Positions 12,984-28,542 of a DNA stretch of 64,000 bases are shown here, piece by piece. The notes below the pieces were generated by a model. It saw only the letters and a program-made list of their open reading frames with translations, was not told where the DNA came from and did not search any database. Positions within the stretch are counted from its first letter, which is position 1. Each line of letters starts with the position of its first letter. The position numbers were made by a program, and so were the translations under genes. The stretch comes from Phoenix dactylifera. Its lineage: Eukaryota; Streptophyta; Magnoliopsida; Arecales; Arecaceae. The stretch spans positions 21,552,493-21,616,492 of the forward strand of contig NC_052395.1 of NCBI RefSeq assembly GCF_009389715.1, read 5' to 3'.

Positions 12984-13440
12984 CTTGATAGATTTTGTTG
13001 ATTTTTGTAGAAAATATGAAAGGTGAAGCTTGCTAATTAACTCAACGGAGCTTATCTGGACTAGACATGTCGAGGATTTGGATCATGTTGATTTTGGGGG
13101 AAGAGATTGTTGTAGGTGTATTTTCTTTTGTTCTTTATTTTTTTTTCACATTAAAGTCTAAGAAGTACTATATTTGGGTTAAAAAGTGAAGGCTTCTTTT
13201 TTTATAGCAATAGAGAGGTGCTGATTTTTCTTCAATTCACAATATGTTTCTCTGAAAATAATTTACAAAATTTCAGTCAGAAAAAGAAAATAATTTACAA
13301 TATGTTGGCAAGTTCAGGGGTTGATAACCATGAAATGTGCTTGCTGAGCGGCGTATGTTGCTACCTGCACCGAAATTTCTTTGCAAGCTTCCTCTGGCTA
13401 ACGCACGAATAACATTAGTTGATGTTCAGGGGGCCTATGG
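12984..13440. other. 3' flank of the B-type kinase, no gene
   Basis: Non-coding sequence whose first about 290 bases match the flank of the other B-type 3' end (24081-24370). Nothing else was recognised. Confidence 0.65.
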
Positions 13441-15250
13441 ACCTTTTTTTTTGGTAGCAGGGAAGCGAGCTCACTCATTACAAGGGAATAAAGGGGATTC
13501 CCCTTGCATCCACTCTGATAAAATAGGATGACATTCGAGGACAAGTCTTGAAACCAAACGTTTTCATCTTGCTCGATACCCGCAATATGGGCCGAACAAT
13601 CTGCTACGCGATTAGCTTCCTGAAGAACCTGTAGGCCGGAGAAGTTGGCCAATGTAGAACAGAGATGCTTGATATATTTCTCAATGCGGGATATTGTGAG
13701 TAAGAAAGAGCCGCCTTGAGCTGTGTTTGATTTCTTATTTTGGCCACACACATTCAGAATTAGAATCACACAATGGATAGCCTGAACTCACCGACCATCC
13801 TTTCTTGGCAATGACCTCTGCGGTATGAAGCCTGTTCTTCGATGCCAACCAAACAAATACTTTGATTTTCTCAGACAATGCCACTTTCCTAGTGACGCTA
13901 TAGTAATGGCAAAATAGACCACGGCTGTTAAAAATTTGTAATAGGAATCCGTGGTAAAGGATCCACTTTGAATAAGTTTTCATACTGGGTTATCAGCAAT
14001 CCTTGACGGTTTGATGTGGGCCAATAGGTCATGCAAGCTATCAAGCTGGGCCATCTGATATTTAGAAAGAGGTCCGAGCAGCTTAATGCTCCAACTGAGA
14101 TTTCTCAACTCCACTGAGAGGCTACTGAAATATTGATTTTAGTAGCACTAGAGAACATACTAGTTGTAACAACCCAGGATCTCACCCAAAATGGCTAGCC
14201 GGAAGGTATTGTTTGGGTTCCTTGATCCTGTATAAGTACCCAAGATCTACCCAGCGAATAACCGATATCGAACTAAACACACGCCCGCACGGGTCCTCAC
14301 ATAATTTATGCGAGGATCCGTGCGGGCGTGTGTTTAGTCCCACATCGGTTATTCGCTGGGTAGATCTTGGGTACTTATACAAGATCAAGGAACCCAATTA
14401 ATACCTTCCGGCTAGCCATTTTGGATCAGGTCCTGAGTTGTGATAAATGGTATCAGAGCGGACCCAGCCTATAACCTATGTGGACTAAAGGACATTGCAG
14501 CACGGATCCATTGGGGCTGACTACGGGCCAATCGTGGTGTTTGTGATTAGATTTGAATAGATTTGAACCCTTAGCCTGACGAGGACGTCAGGGCTTGAAC
14601 GAGGGGAATATGCGAGGACCCATGCGGGCGTGTGTTTAGTCCCACATCGGTTATTCACTGGGTAGATCTTGGATACTTATACAGGATCAAGGAACCCAAT
14701 TAATACCTTCCGGCTAGCCATTTTGGGTGAGGTCTTGAGTTGTGACACTAGTAAAAGGAAAGGGGCCAATCCAAGAGTTTTCCGAAAACCTGATATGATT
14801 AGCTTAACCCAATCGAAAACCTGTGTAATTCCACAATGCTGCGAGGTTCTTGCTGAATGCAACCATAGTTTCCATGCCCACTTAGCCAACAAAGCGCGGT
14901 TCAGGTTCCTAATATTGTTGATTCTAAAACCCTCTTCTTCCTTTGAGCGGCGAACGCTATTCCAACTCACAAGGTAATGAAATCCGCCGACACTGTCCTT
15001 TCCTTTCCAAAGAAAAACTTCCAATCTTGATCAATTCTGTTGACCGCCTATATCTAGGGTTTGAAGATGGACATGAGGTAGGAAGGGAATGCTGAGAGAA
15101 CGGAGTTGACAAGAGTGACTCTACCTCCCCAAGAGAGCAATCTCCCTTTTTATGCCGTAAGTCTGGTACTCATTTTCTCCAAGAGTGGCATCCAATATTG
15201 TTTTAGAATCTATTTATCGTACAGGGGTAAACCAATATGTGTGAATGGAA
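13441..15250 (-). pseudogene. L1-type LINE 3' region, split by a TRIM element
   Basis: Reading the minus strand from right to left, the pieces follow the order of a plant LINE ORF2: reverse-transcriptase tail (15240-15060), the FLWKGKDSVGGFH and NRALLAKWAWKLW segment (15024-14760), zinc-binding region KVFVWLASKNRLHTAEV (13880-13800), and an RNase H-like end with NRVADCSAHIAG (13640-13560). A run of T at 13443-13452 would be the poly(A) end. Stops and frame changes separate the pieces. Other relics of the same LINE occur at 24600, 41315-42440, 55680 and 57010. Confidence 0.75.
14165..14747 (+). mobile_element. Compound TRIM retroelement with three 137-bp LTRs
   Basis: A normal TRIM occupies 14309-14747: LTR 14309-14445, primer-binding site TGGTATCAGAGC at 14448-14459, a 165-bp internal region, a purine tract GAACGAGGGGAATA ending at 14610, and LTR 14611-14747. 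A third LTR of the same length lies inverted at 14165-14301, separated by 7 bases. The whole structure is flanked by one 5-bp duplication, CTAGT (14160-14164 and 14748-14752). It interrupts the LINE relic; the related LINE at 41880 lacks it. No protein is encoded. Confidence 0.9.
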
Positions 15251-15760
15251 GAAGCTGGTTTTAATACATTAGAACTACTAGAACCATATAGCAATTAGTT
15301 GCACTACGACTTGTAATATTACACCTTTTTTGAATTAGATGATAAGAACCTCACATCGATAATTCAAGCCATTGAATGCAATCTACTTCCTCTAAACTGC
15401 TCACACACATATACATGTATATAGTTTTTTGGTGTGCGAGAAATTTAGAGATAGTATAGTATATCCAATAGCTAGATCATTGATATGAGACCTCCATCGT
15501 CCGATCTATGACCTAACCAAATTTTAGTGGAGAACAATTCGAATATAGCCAAGTTTCTCTCTTTCTCTTGTAGAACGGTATGCTACTCGGAATAGATCGA
15601 TTGCGCCGATCCATAGTCCAGAATAAACATCAAACACAAAATAATATTTGCAGAGAATTGAGAGGAGAAAATTTGAGTGGAAGAAAAAAATAGGAGAGTA
15701 AATAAATATATTCAAAAGTAAATAGAAACCGAAATAATGAGTTCAAAATCTAGTTTAATT
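15251..15760. other. Spacer, no gene
   Basis: AT-rich sequence. Part of it (15540-15730) matches 25320-25510 and is also related to 42660-42800 and 57500-57660, so it belongs to the duplicated spacer that follows the LINE relic. No coding region was seen. Confidence 0.6.
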
Positions 15761-15764
15761 TAAA

Positions 15765-16293
15765 AGTTAATTTTGATGGCTCTGTAATGGATGATAAGGC
15801 TGTAGTAGGTTATGCTATTCGTGTTCACAATGGTCGGTTGATATCAGCAGCAAACAAACTAGTTTGAAAAATCTCAGTATCTTATGCAGAGCTTCTTGCA
15901 GCATGGTATGGTATTCACACATCCATATACACTTATGAAGCTTTGCAGGTGTGGGCTGAAGGAGATTCATCTACTATTATCTCCTGGCTCAATTCATCTT
16001 ATTCCAAAGTGCAGGTTAACCTAGTTTTGAAGGATATTTGGCAGTGGAAGTCTATTGCTACAAATTTCCAAGCCTCGATCCTATGTGTTTCGGCAGCGAA
16101 TCAAGCAGCTGATTGGATTGCCGCTCAGTCAATCAGATCTCATGAGGTTTCATACCAGGACTATCTCTCAACTCCAGCAGGATCCACAATAAAATTCAGT
16201 TGGATTTCGAAGAAGAAAACAGCATCTCGGATTCACTATTTTTTGCAGAAGGTGTGGGGAAAGTTTCCAAGCGAAGACATTTGCTTCAATTAA
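15765..16293 (+). pseudogene. LINE RNase H domain relic on the + strand
   Basis: One frame encodes an RNase H-like fold with its acidic residues in order: NFDGS (Asp), YAELLAAW (Glu), EGDSSTIISW (Asp) and NQAADWIA (Asp). An in-frame TGA lies near 15866, between the first and second of these. It would end at 16291-16293. This is the RVT_3-type RNase H found at the end of plant LINE ORF2. It is on the opposite strand from the LINE at 13441-15250, so it comes from a separate insertion or an inversion. Confidence 0.72.
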
Positions 16294-17682
16294 TCTGCAA
16301 AAAGTATCAGACGTGCTCTGGAGTCTAAGCAGGTTACTGTCGAGAATGGCTTGATGGTCAATGCAAGGAATTTGGGTACCCCTGGATCATTCGGTTCCCA
16401 CCAACCAGTTCCTGTCTACGGGCGCCCTTTTCCTTGGGACAATCAAAGTCGGCTTTGAAGATGCCGTAATAAAATAAATAGCAGGAGCTGGATTGCCCAC
16501 GTGTTTACAGGCCAGTTTGCCGAAAGCTACTACATTTTTGATCAATTTAATAAATAGATTAAGTTTGAATTGATATATTTTAAATCTATTCAATATTCGA
16601 TTCGGTCAATATTTTGTCGGGCCCAACGCACCTGTCAGCCCTAATAAAAAACATTACGTGTTGAGAGATTTGCCCCTCGTGACTCATCAAATTTAAGTGA
16701 GAAAACGATACATAACCTAATTATAATTGTGTCCCCAGTCCCCACCCAAACGAGCGTAGTTATGATAATCTCTGACTGACACCCAAAACCAGCTAACAGC
16801 AAAGGTGCAGTGTTGAGCCAATCTCCCCATCCACGCCACCGGTACCAAGCCCGCCTCGGAAGAACTTTGTCTCTAGGTCTAATTCATGCATCTTCTCCAA
16901 GATTCCTGATACAATGCATATGTAATAAGCCCTATGCATTCATAACCACTCAATCATACATGGACGACCTTGATCAGTCGGTCCTACGCAGAGCCGATCC
17001 GTAGTCCCCTTCAAAACTCCACAATAATTGATGTTAATGCGAAGCCAGAATACATAATTCCCACCACTAGCATGCAATCGCTTGTACATGTAGGCTTGCT
17101 CGGTGAAGGGCCAGGGGAGCCTACGGGCGCTCCACATGAATCGCAAGTGCCCCTTGACCCCGAGAACTGGCGTCTGACTTATTGACGCATGACAGGTATT
17201 AATGTCAAGATATGGTTGGTTAATCCGCAGAAAGTTAGGGCTTGTAGTTTCGTTTACGCAACGGCTATGCTTCTGCTTTTCCGATAGGTGTTGCGTCATC
17301 GGAGAATTGACAGATGAGTTCGGCTTGTATCTTTCCCGCGAAAGAATGGTTGAGCTTCTTTTCCGACGCTGTCCGTTCGATCTCCCCCAACACAGATATC
17401 AAAGCAATCGGACTCATCATTAAACAGGCTGCACGGATCCCGAAGTAAAGATTGCGTGATCCATTGGTGGATTCGTGCGAAGGAAGGTGAATCCTTCCGC
17501 GCGAAAAAGATGCAAACCCTACGACAAAATAGCTAGCCTTGACCCCAGACCATGTGGCTGGTTTGCGTTCACACCTCTGAACAACCCATTGCATTTTCTC
17601 CAACAAATCAACTCTCAGGGTAAGCAGTACTAGAAGCCTTATAACTTCAGAAGAGTCAAAAGTCCGTAACGTTTTCTTCGAC
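16294..17682. other. 5' flank of kinase copy D
   Basis: No gene was seen. Blocks align with the upstream flanks of E, F and G: a segment around 16800-17140 with CTCCAAGATTCCTGATACAA, and one around 17270-17680 with TTTTCCGATAGGTGTTGCGTCATC. The conserved part next to the gene is a candidate promoter region. Confidence 0.6.
17641..17645 (+). promoter_or_regulatory. TATA-like site upstream of kinase D
   Basis: The word CCTTATAACTT lies about 40 bp before the ATG. It is kept in copy F (near 47258) and G (near 59834) but reads CCTTGTAACTT in E. If it is the TATA box, the 5' leader would be very short, so the assignment is tentative. Confidence 0.3.
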
Positions 17683-22028
<4,346 letters not shown>

Positions 22029-22604
22029 CTGTTAGATCGAGGTGGTAAAATTTTTTCATACTAGAGACAAGCTATGAAAAGTTCTTGTTCTTTCAGTGTC
22101 CATGCTTTCCTTTGAACTATCTCAAGTCCTAATCACAAGTTAGGAGTCCATTAGTGTAAATTAGTTATACTAGGTATTTTGTATAATATTTTGAAAATAA
22201 TCGAAAAAACTATAAATTTAAATTGTTGTTCATCCAAAAGAAGGCAACAAAGCATATTCTCGTTTAAATCTTAAAATAGTGACCATGAGGGAGAGCTAAA
22301 ATTTGTTGCTAGTTTGGATTCACCAGCTGAAAAAAGAAGCAGAATATCCTACAAATAGGGGAAATGACCATTTCCAAGATTCCTATGTATAAATGGCCAA
22401 CATTTCTCGGATGATTGGTTCATGTATGAAATAAAAGTGGATCAATTGGGGAAGAGCTCGAATGGAGACGATTAACCATGAAAGGTAATGGGCCCATGGT
22501 AAGATGTAACATGGTACCAACTTTCTTTCTAGAAAAAAAAAATAGTGACTTTGAGAACTTCAGCAAATTGCAACATCTTATTTTCGTACGGTGACAATTT
22601 ATAT
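22029..22604. other. 3' flank of kinase D, no gene
   Basis: Non-coding, aligned with the 3' flanks of the relic at 2609 and of copies E and F. It ends in ATTTATAT, a variant of the GTTTATAT target site. Confidence 0.65.
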
Positions 22605-22740
22605 TAAGCGTGCAAACAGATCGGATCGGACGGAGTCATGAGTGATCCAGATCCAACTCGGCCCATGTTCAGGTCCCAATTTTAGGCTCAGACTCAACCC
22701 AATAGAAGATCGGGTCAGGTCGAGTCGGGTCCATAGCTAC
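22605..22740. mobile_element. Left end of a non-autonomous hAT-like element
   Basis: Begins TAAGCGTGCAAACAGATCGG at the same site as the elements at 4165, 38481 and 53080, and keeps about 136 bases before other sequence replaces it at 22741. Confidence 0.65.
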
Positions 22741-23846
22741 AAATCATAAGGCAAGGACTCGATCAGGGCTAGGGTTAACTAACATGGTTCATCAATTAAG
22801 GTTTCAAAGACATCGAGTCGGAGTGATCGGTCCAATAGGCAGCCCGGGCACCAGGACAAAATCGGGGCTTTTATAGGGATCAACTTGGATTTGTAGATCA
22901 AGTTGACAGGACCAGATATTGGGTTCCTTGGACATTCTAGAGAGAGAAAGTAGGAAGTGGAGAGAGGAGAAAGAAAGTAGAGAGAAAAAGTGGAGAGAGG
23001 AGGGTAGAGAGAAGAGAGAGGAAATAAGAGAGAGAGAGGGACCGGTCGGTCTCTCTGTCTCCTCCCCTTCTTCTTCTTCTTTAGTCCTTTCTTTCTTCTT
23101 TCTTCCTTCTTCCTCGGTAAAACGAAAGATAGAGAGGATGGCTTGGCTGTGGTCATGTGGTCCGGTGAGGTGACGACCGGAGATGGTGGAGGGTAGTGTT
23201 GGGCAGCTGGCGGCGGTGGCCGACCGGCCGAAGCCAACCCAAAACAGGGCCGAACAGGGAAGGTTTTGGGCTTGATTGTCCTCAAATACCCAGCCTGCTC
23301 GCCGGCGGCTGGGTATTGACTCCAACCCGGGGCAAATGCAAGGAAGGGCTGAGGCCCTCGGCGACGAACGCCGGCGGCGGCGGCGGTCGAATAAGGGGAA
23401 GAAAAACAGGGGAAAACCATGGTTCTCTTTGCCGGTCGATTTCCGGCTGCTTTCTCGGCCGGCGAACATGGATCCCAATCGTGGGAAGAAGAAGAAGAAA
23501 TGGAAGGGAGGCGAGAGCGTTACCTCTGCTCTAGTGGCATCTGACGGCCCTAATTTCTGGTGGCACAAGTTCGAGCAGCCGTGAGCTCTACCGGAGAAAA
23601 GAGAGAGGAGAGAAAAAGGAACAAAGGAAGGGAAGGAGAGGAGAACGGAAGGGAGATGGAGGAGGAAGAAGGAAAGAGGAAGAGGAGGAGGAAGAGGCCG
23701 TGGGAGATCGGTGGAGTCGGTGGTTTTTATACCCCACCCGGAGTGGATAAGGATGAATGGCCGTTGGCTGCTCGGACAGGGGATCACGATCCCTGTTCTT
23801 CCCTTCTTGTTTTTTTCTCTTCTAGCTTCTGAAGCAGAAGCAGGCT
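22741..23846. mobile_element. GC-rich LTR-like fragment between hAT and kinase pieces
   Basis: This block is absent from the other units. It has the composition seen in the 6810-9217 LTR: a GA/CT-rich tract (22930-23110), a GC-rich part with GGCGGCGG words, and a stretch near 23725-23800 (TTTTTATACCCC, then GGGATCACGATCC) that recalls 8950-9130. The long minus-strand frame over it (373 codons) has low-complexity composition and no domain, so I do not call a gene. Neither border shows clear LTR ends. Confidence 0.45.
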
Positions 23847-24080
23847 GCAAAAGAGGCAATAAATTGTATAAAGGTGGGTCATCCATGTGTGCAAAAACGC
23901 CCGGAAGATCGACCATCGATGTCATTTATAGTGTTTATGTTGGGTAGTGATAGCGCGGCATTACCAAATCCTAAACAACTTGGTTTTGTTACAGGAAGAC
24001 TTCCCCTTGAAGTAGAGTCATCTTCAAGCCAGCAAGATTCATGTACACTGAATAATATGTCAGTTACAATGTTACAAGGC
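23847..24080 (+). pseudogene. B-type kinase exon 7 fragment
   Basis: It matches exon 7 of the 11807 copy from AKEVIKCIKVG onward and keeps the KRPEDRPSMS and SDSAALPNPKQ segments. It ends at a TGA one codon earlier than the TAG used at 12981. The first about 70 bases of the exon and everything upstream are missing, replaced by the GC-rich block. It follows the hAT-like remnant, as the B-type relic at 4872 does, so both derive from one ancestral order: A kinase, hAT, B kinase. Confidence 0.85.
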
Positions 24081-24580
24081 TGATAGCTTGATAGATTTTG
24101 TTGATTTTTGTAGAAAATATGAAAGGCAAAGCTTGCTAATTAACTCAACGGAGCTTATCTGGACCAGACATGAGGATTTGGATCATGTTGATTTTGGTGG
24201 AAGAGATTGTTGTAGGTGTATTTTCTTTTGTTCTTTGTTTTTTTCCACATTAAAGTCCAAGAAGTATTATATTTGGGTTAAATGGTGATGATGTTTTTTT
24301 TTTTTGAACAATAGGGAGGAGCTGATTTTTGTTCCATTTAGAATCTGTTTCTCTAAAAATAATTTACAACATAGCTTTGGAGGGATATTGCGAGTATTCA
24401 TTGCCACTAATCCATGTCACCATAGTTTTGGATCTCCCTCCAAGATGTCCATACCAGGCAACCCTTCAAGCCAACCGCCGGCGATGAAACGCCATCAACA
24501 TCACTCGTAACCGCTTCCATCCTCTCCGTAACCGCGTTTCCTGAAGCTTTTACTTGGGGCCCATGGATCATGGTTGTTGA
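24081..24580. other. 3' flank of the B-type fragment, no gene
   Basis: The first about 290 bases match 12984-13280. The remainder (24370-24580) is unrecognised and non-coding. Confidence 0.6.
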
Positions 24581-24583
24581 GGC

Positions 24584-25400
24584 TTAATGAACTCCAAACG
24601 GGCCGGCAAGCCATGTTGGGCTGCACTTTGGGTCACAATAGAAGATGATGAGAGCCCACGTATTTACAGGCCCGTTTGCAGCAACCTCCATATGTGCATC
24701 TAGTTTGAGTAAGAAAGAGCCGTCTTGAGCTTCGTTTGATTTCTTATGTTGAGCAAACATCACATCTATGGGCTGCTGTATGAGGCTCTCACGCAAAGCT
24801 GACATGCAATACGATGTTTTCGATGTATCCAAAGATCCGTGTCAAATTTCACTCGGAATGCACGATCACTTTTTCATGAATTATTGCTCTCTCGACAATC
24901 ATCCTACATTGGATGCCATCTCATGTCAACCATTATATGCAGGGCCGGCCCAATCCTTAGGCGACTTAGGCGATCGCCTAAGGTCTCGGCCCAAAGAAGG
25001 TCCACCGTAGAAAACATTTTAAGAACAAATTGGAAAGGAAAACGGCCTTTCTATGAGTTTGTCTTAATCCGGCCTACTGTAAGGAAGGTCTCAAAGACCA
25101 AATAGCCTTAGGTCTCCAAATATATTGAGCTGTTCATGATCATATGTATATTTATTCTTCAAGAATTTAGAGTCAGAACTACACAATGATCAACTTGAAC
25201 TCAACGACCATTCTTTCTTGACGAGAACCTCTCCTGGATGAAGTCTGTTCTTCGATGCCAACCAAATAAATACCTTAATTTTCTCAGGCAATGCCAACCA
25301 AACAAATACTTTAAGTACAGACAAGTTTCTCTCTCTTTTGTAGAATAGTATGCTACTCTGAGTAAATCGATTGCGTCGGTCCATGATTCAGAACATACAT
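24584..25400 (-). pseudogene. Decayed LINE remnants
   Basis: Short minus-strand frames match the LINE at 13441: KKSNEAQDGSFLLK near 24740 (compare KKSNTAQGGSFLL near 13710) and KVFIWLASKNRLHPGEVL near 25290-25210, the zinc-binding region. The pieces are separated by unrelated sequence. Confidence 0.6.
24942..25130. mobile_element. Possible hAT-type MITE fragment
   Basis: Starts CAGGGCCGGCCCA and continues with CTTAGGCGATCGCCTAAGG, a pattern seen at the ends of some plant hAT MITEs. No matching inverted right end was found, so this is at most half an element. Confidence 0.35.
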
Positions 25401-26320
25401 CAAACACAAAATAATATTTACAGAAAATTGAAAAAATAATAATTATAATAGAAAAAAATTAGGAGAGTAAAGAAATGGATTAAAAAGTAAGTAAAGGCTG
25501 AAATAATGAGTTTGGTTCCCTTACAAAGTAGCCTTGAGCCTCTCTAAGACATTTTTTCTTATTAAAAAAAATCCTCTCCAACTTTTCACCTAACTCTTCT
25601 CCTTATTTATAAAAAATAAAAAGCAAATTTGAATATATTAAGCCTAAGGCCCTTCCTAACTAAAATGGACTAGTATTGAAAGACAATTTATTTCGACTAA
25701 TATTGAAGTAGAAAATAAAGATAAATTTGAAATATAATTTTAGTACAAAATAGACAAACAAAGGACCTCTCTGTCTCTCTTTATATATATATATATTTGA
25801 TTGGAATTTTATTGCATATCTTAAAGAAAGGTCTTAGCTTCTACTCTTTGATTCAAAGCAGATTTCATACAAAGATGAAAGAAAGGAAGAGGTAAATTTA
25901 GTCTATCTATTTTTAGGAGAGATTTTTATTTTTTTAAGGAAATAAGACTGAATTATTACGTATTTGGATCAAAGATTAGTCCGTTACTTTGGATTTATTT
26001 GATTCGGTGTAAGTGCTCTCATTAGGAGCTTACTTAACTGAGTTGGTCTTGCCTTCGTCATCATCCATATCACATCCAAACTAGTTATAATTGGAAGTCT
26101 CGTCTTTTGTGTGCAGTTTCTTCGTCACATTATGCTCTCTCTTCCATATTTGATGAACACCATGGCGGCCCAGCCTCCCCGCAGATCATTCTTGGACTTG
26201 TCTGGCCAGTGCGGTTCGGGGAGATGATCGTCTGAAGGAGCAAGCCATGGCACTGAAGTTTTCCCATGAGTACACCGACCGATCAGCACAAAGTCACTTT
26301 CAGATATATACTGGCAGGTA

Positions 26321-26393
<73 letters not shown>

Positions 26394-26574
26394 TATAATT
26401 AATTCTAGATCGAGCTAAATTATTTATTTAATAAAATAATTAAATTTGTTTTTTAATTTTAGATTAACCTAATAAATAGATTAGGTTTGGATTGGTATAT
26501 TTTTGACCAATTCTATATCCGATTCGGTCAATATTTTGTGGGCCAAACTAGCTGTCGTCCCTAATAAAAAATAA
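25401..26574. other. Unit spacer and 5' flank, no gene
   Basis: AT-rich spacer with segments shared by 42800-43170 and 57660-58260 (for example ATCTTAGCTTCTACTCTTT and GAACACCATGGCGGCCCAGCC). No open frame with a recognisable domain. Confidence 0.6.
26320..26393. repeat. (AAT)n microsatellite, about 24 units
   Basis: An uninterrupted run of AAT triplets of about 73 bp. Confidence 0.95.
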
Positions 26575-26890
26575 GATTTTTTTGCATGGATATCCTTCTA
26601 AATATCAGATTTTGCGTGAATACCCTTCCAAAATTGATATTTGCATGTATACCCTCGTAAAATACTTGTTTTGTTATTCTATCCATTTTTATTCTTATTT
26701 TTGCATATATACTTATGTCATCTAACGCCGTTAAAAAATTAACGGTTTCAAATTAAAATGACTAAAATACTCTTAATGGGTAGGCGTGCAAATAGAAATT
26801 TTTATAAGGGTATACAAGCAAATAATAACTTTACAAGGATATTCATACAATTTTCTATATTTAGAAGGGTATTTACGTAAAAAAACTAGT
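26575..26890. mobile_element. Inverted-repeat (MITE-like) unit of about 310 bp
   Basis: The left arm (TTTTTTTGCATGGATATCC...) and right arm (...GGGTATTTACGTAAAAAAA) are imperfect inverted repeats of each other for roughly 100 bases. Both are also inverted relative to 31260-31376. Repeated words such as GGATAT and GGGTAT spaced through an AT-rich body are typical of Mutator-like MITEs. No clean target duplication was found. Confidence 0.55.
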
Positions 26891-27660
26891 AGATCGAAAG
26901 AATTTAGATAAATTAATTAATGTGATAGCCTTTATAACCCTGTATTTATTAGGAAATGTATTTCGTTCTATGACTAAAAGTCTGTTTCTTTATCATGAAT
27001 AAAACAAAAATATATAATAAGATTTACAAATTGGTTGGATCTAGATTTATCCCGTAATTGATCTCATGATAGGATTAATATCATAAGGAGAGTAGAGTTC
27101 AAGCATGAAAGGATGGCAACAAGCATAGGTTCACAGAATCCAAAAGAATCTCGGCCCGTCAGGATTCTCTCTCTCTCTCTCGATCTATTACACTGTTGAT
27201 ACCTCTGGTGTCTCAGCAGGGTTTTTTTTTTCCTTCTATTTTTTGGTTTTTGTTTTTGTAACTTTTGAAGGGAGAAAGTGAGGGAACACTGAATGAAAGA
27301 TGGGTCGTGTCAGTTTTCTGCAATGAAATTGGATTTTGGAAGAAGGTCTGGGATTTTTTTTTGTCCAGGTGAGAGGGGAGCAGAGGGACGCCAAGTTCCG
27401 TCCAATCAGTCATGTAGATAAAAAATAGTGTGATATGAAATTTGGCTTGGTAAGTCATGGGTCATCTTTTCTGACTGAAGGTCAATTGCAAGTCTTTCAA
27501 GTTAGGGGTCACAGACCAGGGAGGAAGGAGGAAGGAGGAAGAAGATCTCGCCATCGCGAACGCCCGCCGGCAAATGCCGGCGATCGTGATCTCACGAGCG
27601 CGATCTTCCGATCGCGTCGCTCGCGATCCCGTGGAAGGGGGGTGTTGGCGGTGGGGGAAG
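26891..27660. other. Unrecognised sequence inside a unit-E-specific insertion
   Basis: No gene or element was identified. It is AT-rich to 27500, with a short (CT)n run at 27168-27182, and becomes GC-rich after 27500, where CGATCGTGATCTCACGAGCGC-like words occur. It is not present in the aligned part of the D unit. Confidence 0.45.
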
Positions 27661-27870
27661 CGGGGTGCGGGGGGTGGGGAAGATGGGTGTGGGGGGATTG
27701 GGCAGACGGGCGCGGTGGGAGGAGGGGTAGCCGAGTGCGGAGGGTGGGGAAGACGGGCATGGGGGGGTGGGCAGATGGGCGCGATGGGAGGAGGGGAAAC
27801 AGGGCGCGGGGGGTGGGGAAGACAGGCATGGGGGGGTGGTTGGGCAGACGGGTGTGGTGGGAGCGGGGAG
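27660..27870. repeat. G-rich minisatellite, about three units of 65-75 bp
   Basis: Units contain GGTGGGGAAGA(C/T)(G/A)GG, then TGGGCAGA(C/T)GGG and GTGGGAGGAGGGG. The array is interrupted by the hAT element and a short piece continues at 31133-31185. The long frames on both strands here are by-products of the repeat. Confidence 0.75.
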
Positions 27871-28542
27871 TAGAGTTGGGCAACGGGCCGTGCCGGGCCG
27901 GCCCGGACCAGGCCCACCGGGCCCGAGGACTAAACGGGCCGTGCCTGGCCCGGCCCGCTTATGAAGCGGGCCGTGCCGGCACGGCCCGTCCAGCACGGAA
28001 CGCCAGCCCGGCCCGGCCCCAGGCCCGTCTATTGGCGGGCCGGGTCGGGCTCGGCACGAGACGGGCCGTGCCAGGCACGGCCCGTAACGGGCGCAAACGG
28101 GCCGTGCCTGGCACGGCCCGTCTGGTGAGGGGGGGAGAAAAATAGCCGTTTTTAACGGCTATTTTGGGAAAATTCCAATTTTACCCCTCCCAACAGTCCA
28201 AAAACGGCTAAATTGAGGGGTATTTTGGGAAAAAAAATTTTTTGGGCTTCTATAAATAGCCCATTCATCCCTCATTCTCACCACACCAAACCAACTGTTC
28301 TCTCCTTCTCTACTGCTATTATTTCTCTCTTCTAAAGTGCTCTTCTAGCAATTTAATTTTTAGTTTGCATTTAGCAAGTGTTCAAGTGCTACACAAGAGG
28401 AGGTTCCTGTTGAGAAGAGAAGGTCGCTTCTGTTGAGAGCACAAGAGGAAGCTCAGAATCTTGGCTCTGCCTCTGCCCTCCGACCCTCTACTCAATTCCT
28501 CCTTGCGGTTAGTTTTTATTTTTTGAATTAATCAATTTAGAT

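Noticed and set aside
22804-23925. 373-codon open frame on the minus strand
   Set aside because: It spans a CT-rich and GC-rich LTR-like block, has Ser/Pro/Phe-biased composition, no domain, and runs into the kinase exon on the other strand.
27435-28145. 236-codon frame on + across the hAT left end
   Set aside because: It runs through minisatellite and subterminal GGGCCGTGCC repeats and crosses the transposon border.
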